Source: Lepidurus packardi
Lineage: Eukaryota > Arthropoda > Branchiopoda > Notostraca > Triopsidae
NCBI GenBank assembly: GCA_023053545.1
Contig: JAKZAN010000004.1
Span: 4,898,001 to 4,962,000, forward strand
Length of the DNA: 64,000 bases
Direction of reading: 5' to 3'
The position numbers and the translations under genes were made by a program. A model generated the notes under the pieces. It was not told the DNA's origin. It worked only from the letters and a program-made list of their open reading frames with translations, and searched no databases. Below, one piece after another: positions 23,124-32,389 of this stretch. How positions within the stretch are numbered: the first letter of the stretch is position 1; every line of letters starts with the position of its first letter.

Positions 23124-25605
23124 ATGTCGATCAAAACGGAGGTCGCCATCTTCCAGAATGAAGTTTTCAACAATAATGAGAACGATAGGAAAGAGTCTCC
23201 GTTCGCGACCTCAATGACGGCAGCACAACAAGAGTAAGTGTTTCGCGGAAATTGGCATAACAGTTTGGGGAGAAATTTGCCTTTAGATGATCGAAAGGTT
23301 ACTGAAATTGAAAGGTTCCTTTCCCCTCTACCTTCAGCCAGACATAACTGATTTTCGGGGGATTCCTTTCATGTTTGCAAGGGAATTATTGCATGTTTTA
23401 TATGGCGAAAAAATCTTAAAAAACAAGATTCAAAAGTCTGATTCTCAAGTTCTTGGAATCTCTTTGACAGTGAGCCAACGTTTTGCCTTATTTCTTATTT
23501 TATTTTCCCATTTGTATGCGATATACGATATTGTGGTGTAATAGTATAGAATTTCAAAATGGTTATCTTTAAAGTCTTAAATGTGCTTCAGAAACAGATC
23601 TGTAAAGTACTGTTTCTGAAGCACATTTTGCGTGTCTTACGTGCCTAAATCTTTTACATAATTTGTCTGTCGTGTAAGTTGCGTAGCTGGTTTTTTTCCA
23701 GCTTGACCTTAGATCAATTGAAGGACAAACTTGTTCTGCCGAGATTGTTCAACTGAGCACGTTAGCATCATTTGAACTTTCACCAACTTTAGATGCTGAG
23801 CAGCGTCTAGTAAACTAACAATTGAATCCCTGAGGAGCACCTAATAATTTAAACGGGCTTTATTAGTGGGCACGGAATTTAATGTATTGAAAGATGCATG
23901 AAAATAGTGTTCCTTCCTTCCTTTCGGGTTGGGAATCTATGTACAGCATTCCGCATACTCCGGTGACGGCCTTTGCCTCAGGTGGGGGACGAGAAGTACT
24001 CGAATTTGTCTTTCCTGGGGACCCTCATCCGTAAGTTTACCATGTCGCTTTATTTCAAAATACTCTTGCATGATATTTTGTTAACAAAATAATGGCAGAA
24101 ATTACGATGCGAAAGAACTGTTAGATAAATAACCCATAATGGATTCAGGTACACGTACGAAATTATCGAGCAAAGTGCCAACTACTTGCTAGAGCGTTCT
24201 CGTCACAGACCTCAAATCGGTATCATCTGCGGCTCCGGCTTAGGTAATATTATAGCTAATTACACACATGCGACAGCTGTTCTGACAGCGTGCTTTTTGA
24301 ATTACAAAATTCGTATTTCCTTAAAGGCGGTTTAGCGGATTTACTACGCGAGAAAGACATCTTCCCCTACGAGGAAATTCCAAACTTCCCAGTGTCTACC
24401 GTACCTGGCCATGCAGGTCGCATGGTAGTAGGCTTGTTGGGCGATGTGCCAGTCATTTGCATGCAAGGCAGGTTCCACTGCTACGAAGGTTACCCGTTAT
24501 GGAAGGTAAAATTACTAATAAAAAAAAAAGTCATGAAGGTTACGCGTATGGAAAGGTACGGCTAAATTTAGAGGAATGCTCAAGGCCTACCCCTTTTGGG
24601 AGGCAAGGTTACATTTATGAAAAAATCGTTCCTCCTAAAAATAGACATACTAGTTTTGGAGTTCATTTAATGATTTTCTTTCTATGCTGGGAAAAATGTA
24701 TACGGAAATAATGTTTTTCTTTTTTTTACCCCTTTTATGGGAGGCAAGGTTACATTTACGAAAAAATCGTTCCTCCTAAAATAGACACACTAGTTTTAGA
24801 GTGCATTTAATAATTTCGTTTCTGCGCGGGAAAAAAATTATACGGAAGTAATATGTTTATTTTTTTGCAGTGTGCTATGCCTGTTCGTGTCATGAAGCTC
24901 ATCGGTGTAAGCAACATTATAATCACTAACGCTGCTGGAGGACTCAATCCCGCTTATCGCATTGGCGACATTATGCTCCTGAAAGATCACATTAACATGC
25001 AAGGTTTTGCGGGAGAAAGCCCTCTAACGGGCCGTAACGACGAGAGGTTAGCATTTAAATATTTCTTTTCTTAAAGAGTAATTGTAAAAAATCTTTAGGT
25101 TTGGTCCTCGATTTCCTGCCATGAACAACGCGTATGATATTAATTTGCGAAACTTAGCCAAATCGGTTTCCAAAGAACTTAAAATGGGCGATTACATGCA
25201 CGAAGGCGTGTATGTTATGCTGGGTGGACCAACATATGAAACGGTGGCGGAATTACGACTACTTCGTATGTTGGGTATTGATGCTGTGGGTGAGTGACAA
25301 AGTCTTATGAATTTCTGAGTTCTATGAAGTATAAGTTTATCGAATAATTTTTTTAAATAGGTATGAGCACAGTTCCTGAAGTTGTAGTAGCTCGTCATTG
25401 TGGCATGGTTGTGTTCTCATTTAGTCTCATCACCAACGAGTGTATCACGGATTACGACGACGACAGACAAGCTAATCACGAAGAAGTCATTGAGACGGCT
25501 AACAAACGTCAAGGCGACCTGAAGCTCTTCGTAACGCGAATGGTGTCTGTCATGCACGAAACGCTTAGTAATACAGAGCGTTGTACAGATAATGGAGCAA
25601 AATGA
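23124..25605 (+). CDS. PNP: Purine nucleoside phosphorylase, with two candidate first exons
   Basis: This cytosolic purine-salvage enzyme splits inosine and guanosine with phosphate to give base and ribose-1-phosphate. Exons: 1a 23124-23233 or 1b 23894-24030, then 24149-24243, 24327-24505, 24871-25046, 25099-25289 and 25361-25605. Every junction is GT-AG with matching phase, giving 331 (1a) or 340 (1b) residues; the human trimeric enzyme has 289. Family hallmarks in order: the phosphate loop [55 protein letters not shown] (purine-contacting Glu), [20 protein letters not shown] (purine-contacting Asn) and NHEEV (ribose-side His). All key residues are intact. Only the N-terminal extension before YTYEII differs between the two first exons. 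The gene converges on FAAP24 with a 397-bp gap. Introns are 52-83 bp, except intron 3 (365 bp, internally duplicated) and the first intron. Confidence 0.95.
23579..23628. repeat. Perfect 19-bp inverted repeat with 12-nt loop
   Basis: AAATGTGCTTCAGAAACAG (23579-23597) and its exact reverse complement (23610-23628) enclose a 12-nt loop. It sits in the intron after PNP exon 1a, before exon 1b. It could be a hairpin RNA element, a transposon footprint or a cruciform. Confidence 0.9.
24535..24558 (+). repeat. Duplicated tail of PNP exon 3 with ghost donor
   Basis: The end of exon 3 and its donor (24485-24508) recur 50 bp downstream inside intron 3, with one substitution and one compensating indel pair. 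The copy keeps AAG|GTACGG, a possible decoy splice donor. Confidence 0.7.
24588..24865 (+). repeat. Two-copy tandem duplication of about 139 bp in PNP intron 3
   Basis: Copy 1 (24588-24726) and copy 2 (from 24727 to near the acceptor) share TACCCCTTTT, GGGAGGCAAGGTTACATTTA and GAAAAAATCGTTCCTCCTAA with small differences. Copy 2 runs into the real acceptor tract TTTTTTTGCAG at 24870; copy 1 has an equivalent T-rich tract without the AG. This makes intron 3 the longest of the internal introns. Confidence 0.85.
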
Positions 25606-26002
25606 GAACCTCCGAAAAAGAGGAAAGGGATTTCGCTGTTCTGCCTAGTTTTCGCTCTTTCGCCATATGCTCCCACCCTTTCTTGCAATATATATTAAGT
25701 GTAAGTCAAAGTTTACCTAACATTTGAGACCCGATTGTTGTGTCAGAAGCTGCCCTCACATTCTATGAGTACTTTGGAAACTGCCTGTTATGTGTAAGAC
25801 TTGATAATTACTTGTGGATCCCTTTCCCCTTTCGTAAGGGGGAAAAGCAATGCAGAATCTTTTGAAGATAAAAACGAGCGCAAGGCCAGCCAACCCTCCC
25901 ATACAGTAAACGTGTAGTATTGCCAGGTAGAACTATAGTGTGACATACAATAGATATATATATATACAGTGTAAAGAAACAAAATTAGCATTTGGTTACG
26001 TT
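25606..26002. other. Convergent 3' ends of PNP and FAAP24
   Basis: This 397-bp gap must hold both 3' UTRs. I see no perfect AATAAA for either gene; AT-rich candidates are AATATATATTAAG at 25687 and a TATATATATA run near 25956. The two transcripts may overlap in antisense. Confidence 0.5.
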
Positions 26003-26892
26003 TTAATTGGGCTGGTTGAAGAAACACCAGATACTTTCAGCAACCAATGGTCCCACCACAGTTGTTAAGTCTTGTAAAGATGCTAAAGCGATTTTGTGAA
26101 GGGAGCCATAATGCTTTATAAGGGCTTCTGCTCGTTTGTCTTTTACTAGGGGAATTGTGCAAAGCATTGCGAGGACTTGGTCGTGATGAGACAGACTTGA
26201 AGGAGGTCGCAACTTGAACTGATTTTTCTGCGCCTGAGACTCAGCTTTCACCTATTGTATTAGCGGATGAATGGCTACACAAAGTAAGTTACTAAACAGT
26301 ATTTTACCATTTGGCTGAGGAGTTGAGGTAATTCTGCTTGAGAACTGATAGGAATTAAACGTAAGCCAAGCTCTACAACTGCCAGTTTCTGCAGAGAAAT
26401 AAACTGCTGGAAAGTTAAGGGTGTTCTTTCTGCTACGATAACAGCACGATCTATATTGGCCTAAGAAAAAAGGTGACTTTTTAAGGACGTAAAGTAAACT
26501 TGAATATATATACATACCTTTTTTAGTTTGACCACTTTCAATTTGTATTTTTTGCCCTCATTGAAGTCAGCTTCCGAAATAAATAGCACTGAGCAGTCTT
26601 GGGAGAAATGGAAATCGATTTCACCCAAGTCGGAAGAGAATATGATATGGTCAGTCCCTGGAAAGAGGCAATTAATTGGTTAATATGAACGTAGAAGGAG
26701 AGAGAGAGAAGATATATATAGAATATATAGAGATAATATATAGAAGATATATATTAAATTACTTGAAAGCTGAATTGCTAAGGAGGTATTTATCCATCTA
26801 TCCGATATCATTATTTGTCCTGCTGGTATACGGGGAAGATTATTAGGAATACTCCCAGAACAAGTTTGCGAGATCGTAAAAGAGTTATCCAT
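26003..26892 (-). CDS. FAAP24: Fanconi anemia core complex-associated protein FAAP24
   Basis: FAAP24 pairs with FANCM, binds single-stranded and branched DNA, and helps load the Fanconi core complex at stalled forks. Four exons on the minus strand: 26763-26892, 26518-26657, 26308-26460 and 26003-26251; introns are 105, 57 and 56 bp and phases match. The product is 223 residues; the human protein has 215. The N-terminal two thirds is the XPF/MUS81-type pseudonuclease fold: GQIMISDRW near the start, then CSVLFISEADFNEGKKYKLK, AVIVAERTPLTFQQFISLQK and VVELGLRLIPISSQAE. Each aligns in order with the human protein. The nuclease motif ERKxxxD is absent, as expected for FAAP24. The C-terminal 70 residues form a tandem helix-hairpin-helix (LCTIPLVKDKRAEALIKHYG, then DLTTVVGPLVAESIW). 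I chose the start at 26892 over an upstream in-frame ATG at 27126 because the length then fits the family. Confidence 0.88.
26697..26756. repeat. GA/TA-rich simple repeat in FAAP24 intron 1
   Basis: A GAGAGAGAGA run passes into repeats of AGATATATAT and ATATAGA. It fills most of the 105-bp first intron of FAAP24 and is likely to vary in length between individuals. Confidence 0.8.
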
Positions 26893-27129
26893 GACACCAA
26901 GCCACTTGGAAATGGAAAGTAACAACACTACACTAGAGGTACGTTTGCCGAGGGCAGGCTCTCGGTTGCAAGCTGAACCGAAACCTGCCCATAGTTTCTC
27001 AGGCGCGGTTCTCCGACCGGCACGACGACGATCGCGCGAAGAAATTGTCGCAGCGAATAAATAACAAGCAATCTTTTTAAGTGTTTGTGGCGGTAAAACG
27101 TACAACGTCATTAAGAACTCGCTCATGCC

Positions 27130-27640
27130 TTAAAAGCCGAGTACAAAAAGCTACATCGAACTCGAACCGTTGTGCAACTTACTACCAGCCAAAGCAGTTG
27201 GAAAATTGCTGAAAGGTACAAGTTTCACCAGAGAAATCAAAAGGAAGTCGAATCTGTAATTCAGTTCGCCACAGATTTAGAAAGATTCGCAGCGAAGTGC
27301 AATTTCGCTACAAATTTAAGCGAAGCCCTACCGGACCGTTTCGTGAGTGGATTAACTTCAAAGAACATACATAAACAAATTCTTAACAAAGGAAAAGTTC
27401 ACTATGGCTACTGCATTGCAATTTGCGGAAATTATGGAAGCTGCGGAATCGGAATCTCAGCAAATGAACGAAAGCGGAGAGGTAACACAAAATTTGGATA
27501 ACATCTCGGTTAAAACATGTTGACGTCGTGGAAGAAAGAATCACACACCGGAAAATTGACGCTTCCGTACAGCAGTCTGTGATTCAGTCTGTTGGAATAC
27601 TGACGGGATTCAAGCAAATGCAAAAGATATGCAAAAAATG
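27130..27640 (+). mobile_element. Decayed Ty3/gypsy gag fragment
   Basis: The frame at 27172-27420 has the gypsy capsid pattern (AERYKFHQRNQKEVESVIQF, later CNF and ALPDRFVSGL). A frame change near 27400 moves the rest, AEIMEAAESE, to another frame. Downstream, Cys/His-spaced codons of the nucleocapsid zinc knuckles remain, but at least two positions read TGA. No pol, LTR or target duplication is seen, so this is an internal fragment. It begins less than 300 bp upstream of the FAAP24 start codon, in its promoter region, on the opposite strand. Confidence 0.75.
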
Positions 27641-28616
27641 AGTATATGTTTTAATGGTAAGAGCACAACTCATAATTTTTCTAAATAGGGTGCCATTTTT
27701 CTGGACGTTAAAGATTTGTTTCCTGCATGGTTTAATGAAGCCAAGTCTCCGTTGTCAACAACATTCGTAAGCTTAAAAATAAGAGTAAAATATAGTTTAT
27801 CCATTTTAGTGCAGGTGTTTTTGATACCATTTTCATCAGAGTAGATGTCGCTTATTATGATCACGTTTGTCAAGTGAATATTACTTCGATTAAGCGGAGA
27901 TTCTAATAACCGAAAATCGGAAATATGTACAGTACATGTGCGTAGGATGTTTTATGGTGTAAATAAGAAAAATAAAAATAGTGATATTAAGAACGAAATT
28001 ACATTTTCTTGTCTATACCAAATGACCATATTCTTTATTTTGCAACGATTTTTCCACAATTTTGATAGAGATGATTGAGGAATTCCTAAATTAACGGCCG
28101 CTTTCCTTTGTTGCAAATCTTTTAAATTCAACTTGTCGTTTCAATGCGAGCCACAACTGCTCTGTTACATTTCAATCAACGCTTATTTTCTTTTTCTGTT
28201 ATTTCCGCCATTTTTATCTAACCAAACGTCTAAAACACAACCAACACTGCTGAAGCCTACTCCTACGCTTAGGGCGGGTTCTCAACACGGTTTGAATCAG
28301 TCCTTTAAAACTTAATTCCATAAACCCGCTGATTCTAACAACCAGGGATCGCAATATGTGGCGTCTACTACGGGACCTTGACTATAGTATAGGATATTTT
28401 TTAAGAGTCGCAATATTGTTTGTTCTCTTGCAGTTGATTGGGAGCTTTCAACGGCAGCTTCTCCTTTCCTTTCACTTCCCTTTTTTATTTTCTCCGTGTT
28501 TTCTCGTCATTGGATTGTGTAACTTCCACGCCGGGTTTTTTACAGGTAGGAAACTTTATATGTTCGCTTCATTAACAGAACTCGTCAGCTATTCTGCACG
28601 AGCTGACCGTAGTTGT

Positions 28617-28638
28617 GGGGTGGGGGAAGGGGAAGGGG
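28617..28638 (+). other. Canonical G-quadruplex motif
   Basis: Four runs of four or five Gs are separated by 1-2 nt loops (GGGG T GGGGG AA GGGG AA GGGG). Such short loops predict a very stable quadruplex. No gene is placed next to it with confidence. Confidence 0.85.
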
Positions 28639-30608
28639 AAGCCAGCTCTAAACTGCGTCAGTTCAATGCACAGATTTCGAGTCGGGTAGACTTTTTAAAT
28701 GGCCCACTGTTACGGTGAGGCCGGGCAACGTCAGGTGGCACTGATGCAAGAAGCGTACGAGACAGGGATGACTCCCCAACGGGTGCTGTCTTCTTCTTAC
28801 AAGATGGCTGGAGTCGCGCGGCGGCTAATTCGTATGGCCACGACATTTTTCTTTCTTTGTTTGCATTGTCTTCCCCCTTTTTTTCTTCTCTTCCCCCCGG
28901 TGACCGCGAACATCATGCCCCAGCTTTAATTCACTACCAGGTTCAATCTTCCGCGTTCCAGTACATTCTGATTCCAAATAATTCTGAATTAAACCTTTTG
29001 CATGTATGTCTTGTCTCACAATATCATTCATCACGCGACAAAAAATCTTATATAGCGTACCCCAATGAAGCTGGCGAGTCGGTACATGGAAAACTGAAAA
29101 GATTTTCCTTAGATGTACAGTGAAGAACGATATTTTGCTGAGTATATTTTCGGTCTACATTTTTTTCCACCAAGTCGTGTATTTACCATGTATTTTTGTA
29201 GGCCATTATCTGGTATATACATACTTCTCTTCACATTTCGGCAATGTTCTCCCTTCTGTCTTGCGTAGATTGAGAGGTCACTTTTTGCCCTAACGTGTGT
29301 AAGCATTTGAATGAAATATGCATTTATTTTCCAAGAAAAAGAATCTATAACATCCTAATTATGTATAGTCGACACTAACCAGCTTAACTTCATGCCATAA
29401 AGAACTCAAAAATCTCTTAATTCCTTCATAAATAAAGATACCAAATTCTAGCTTGACGATATAAATGAAAATTAATGCTAATGTCGTCAGACAATAGATC
29501 TTGCTCGCATTAAATCTTAGCTAACAGAGAACGCCTTTTTCCAGCCTGTTTTTCTCATTACGAGGGCTGGGAAGTTCATTTTTCGCCGTCCTTTCATGCA
29601 CAAATTCAGGGCCTAATACACAGCAGCTTAGAGGCGAAGAACCAACGACGAATCGAAATGTAACAAAAAAAAACCCTTAAAAAACGAAATAAAAAAGGCC
29701 AACTTGTTATAAGAACGCAGCATTTTGGTCGACTTAATAGTTAGGGCGGTGGCTCCGCAATAATAAACAAAGTCCTGATATGGAGATAGACTTTGGCATC
29801 CCGAGCACACCCTGACACCATAAGAACATCTACAAGAGAGACCACAAGCCCACGCACCGAAAAAACTTACACGTCTTGGGAGCTTTTCCGGCTAATCTAA
29901 GTAAGCGGAGAAGCGACAAAAAATAACTAGGACGCTGCATGCCACGACGATAACAGCTTTCGGTTGCTCCTTTTCGACCAAGTTTATACTCAACTCATCC
30001 CCACAAATATACAAAGCAGACCTTGCTGGGACCGTTCACGTAGTGAAAATGTCTTGGCCTTTTAAAAAAATCCTATTATAACATCTTGGCACCAAAAGAA
30101 AACGGCAAGTTCTTCGCTTTCTCATAAAAGGAGTAAGGCGTTGAAAAGACTGTATGCGATAATTACTCCACACAGTCGTTTTATAATGATTTATCGGCGA
30201 GGAACTGGGGGTTCCAAAGTGTGTGTAAAAGGGATTTGTGGGAAGAGACCATTGGAAGCAATGATAGTTATAAATTGTTGTAATAATTCTTGTAAGTTGT
30301 TCGGTGTCGTAACATTACAAAAACCAACATACAGGTCTGAAATAATTTTCGCATATGCTGCTTTAGGTCGTTTCAAAAGTTATATAGATTCATTAGAACT
30401 GAACCTGGAAGTCAATCATGTTTTCCAAGCTAACTCGGCGGACTCCTAGCTCAGCATGACGTCTCACCATTTTAAGAATGGTCTGTGATCCTCCAAGCGT
30501 CAAAGAAATTGATCTATTTCCCAATCCTCTTCGTATGGAATACCGTGGTTTAAAAGGGTTTTGGTACATGGTACGCCAAGAAGATTTGTAAAATACTACA
30601 AATATACA

Positions 30609-30658
30609 AGATAAAAGCAGAATTTTCAGGTTTTCAGCTTTTTCAGATAAAAGCAGAA
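30609..30658. repeat. 14-bp direct repeat pair
   Basis: AGATAAAAGCAGAA occurs at 30609-30622 and again at 30645-30658, around a T-rich spacer with TTTTCAG repeats. Confidence 0.75.
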
Positions 30659-31148
30659 CTACTTATATTTGTAAAAATCAACACAATATTGCCTACTTTA
30701 AATAATCAGGATTAAACAATATCCTGTTCGTCTGGAATTCTTCCAGAATAAGCGTACAATAGCGTTATGCGCTTGCTACGGATCGATAGCATTGTACTGG
30801 ACCTACGTTGCAAATTAAATTTGGCCAAACCATAATACAACAAAGAGCTTCGGGGGTATGTAAAAGCCCTAAACAGGTAGTCCAGAGCCCGCTTTATGAC
30901 TAACCAACACATTGTAAACCCAAGTCAAAAAATGAGAAGAAAAAGGAAGTTCCTGGCTTTAATGCTAATTCCCCATCATCTTTCGAGGCCCCCGCCCTGC
31001 TGTCTCTCAGCCAACGAGTCGTTAATATAGCTTTACAATTCTTCCTCACCACCCCAAAAAAGAAGGAATCTCAATCGAAAGCTTATGAATGAACATTACA
31101 ATACCTAATAAGCAAAAGTCAGTCACAGTTTGTTTAGTCGGTAATCGT

Positions 31149-31188
31149 AAGCGAATTTCACCTGTATTAAGCGAATCTCACCTGTCTT
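31149..31188. repeat. 20-bp tandem repeat carrying CACCTG E-boxes
   Basis: Two adjacent 20-bp units, AAGCGAATYTCACCTGTNTT, differ at two positions. Each holds CACCTG, the E-box bound by Snail/Zeb and some bHLH factors. A third partial AAGC follows. Confidence 0.7.
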
Positions 31189-31933
31189 AAGCCTAATTTA
31201 AATGGCTTTGTTTTTCTCATTACGTAGAACCAAAAGAAAAACTCGTGTGTTCGTGAGAAGATGTATGGGTATAACCAACTATTTCCCTCCTGCCCTTTCA
31301 TGCTCCAACTGACTGAAAAGAACAAAAACAATATGATGAAGAGAACACGATTGGTTTGGCAGCCGTGCACTAATCTATTGCAAGCTAAGTACGTCGAAAA
31401 GGAGTGCTACGGGAACTCGCAAGCCATGCTTTTTACATCATAAGACTCCTACGTTTTATCCGTCCCAAACCGTGATTAGTTACGCCAAGAATCTTACCAT
31501 CATCATTCCATTATTAGCATAACTAAAGCACCCTTCCTCCCCGTCCTCCTCTCTCCTTTCGCAAGTTGCCCCTCTCGAGATCAATCGACGCAAAACTTTT
31601 TTCTTAAATCCCTAATCTGCGTATCTTCAAATTATTCTATCATAAAAGCGTACGGACAGAGAGTTAGAAAGCATCCTTTAGCGAGGCATATGACTTGATG
31701 ATTATCTTTTCCTCGCCTCTCCTTAAAATTCGCCAAGCAAAAATACTTGGAATGGTTGGGCTAAAGGATGCCGTCATATATTCCAAACTTGTTTTGGAAC
31801 TTTGGCGCTTTTGTGTACAGCATAATACACACCTTCCAAAAAACTGACGCACACTATATTGTCGGTGCATTACGCGAAGCGAAAAAATGCTGTCTATATG
31901 GCGTCACGAGGTTATTAACTGCGATTTTTTCTA

Positions 31934-31951
31934 CCCCCCCCCCCCCCCCCC
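31934..31951. repeat. C18 homopolymer
   Basis: Eighteen uninterrupted cytosines, the longest single-base run I noticed. It lies just past the stop codon of the small minus-strand frame at 31999. Confidence 0.9.
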
Positions 31952-31998
31952 TTTCCTCGCGCTTTTGGCATTTTCCTTCCAGTTCTTCTTAAATAAGT

Positions 31999-32217
31999 TC
32001 AAAGCACTCTACGAGCAGCTATTTCGCTGAGCGCTAACACGTCCTCATCGCTGTTCAAAAGCCTCACGTGTATTAGTGTGAGGACGCTGATGACTCTGGG
32101 AGTGCATTCACAAGTAGGCAAGCAGGGCTTCCCGCAAAAAGTCGGTCGAGTCAAGCATAACACATATCCAAGAAGGACAGGAGAAACGGCTTGCCAGAAA
32201 ACTAGCGAAGGACTCAT
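31999..32217 (-). CDS. Candidate small TATA-driven gene, unknown 72-residue product
   Basis: I do not recognise this protein. The first ATG downstream of a TATA box (32389-32381) opens a 72-codon frame; no earlier ATG occurs in the inferred 140-nt 5' UTR. The product begins with a hydrophobic stretch (SPVLLGYVLCL) that could be a signal peptide or membrane segment, then a short Cys cluster (FCGKPCLPTCEC), then an acidic helical tail. The composition is not clearly coding, the start context is weak (GTTGATGA) and no poly(A) signal is obvious. It may instead be the first exon of a longer gene, or noise after a chance TATA. Confidence 0.25.
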   Translation of the reverse strand: MSPSLVFWQAVSPVLLGYVLCLTRPTFCGKPCLPTCECTPRVISVLTLIHVRLLNSDEDVLALSEIAARRVL

Positions 32218-32380
32218 CAACGTCTCGCAGTGTGGTGTTCGCGAGTGGTTGCTGTGGTTGGGCTTCGTCGGATGCGGAAAATCCCAAAGTGGTGTTGCTT
32301 TGCTGCTCTATCCGGCTTTGAACGATTTCAAAAAAAGACGCGATAACAGATTCGGACTCGTGAGTTGAAGCTGAGCTTGC

Positions 32381-32389
32381 CCATTTATA
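32381..32389 (-). promoter_or_regulatory. TATA box facing the small minus-strand frame
   Basis: On the minus strand TATAAATGG is followed about 23-30 bp later by TCAACT and CTCACGAG, fair initiator positions, and by an ATG-free leader. Confidence 0.35.

Larger units (their letters stand above)
27650..31990. other. Tract without a recognised gene
   Basis: Only short noise-like frames. An open frame at 28699-28929 starts ATGGCCCACTG in good context but ends in a Phe/Pro-rich tail and has no family resemblance. Local structures (G4 motif, direct repeats, C18 run) are listed separately. Confidence 0.5.

Noticed and set aside
26893-27126. In-frame upstream extension of FAAP24 from 27126
   Set aside because: It would add 78 residues absent from the family; the ATG at 26892 gives the expected N-terminal length.
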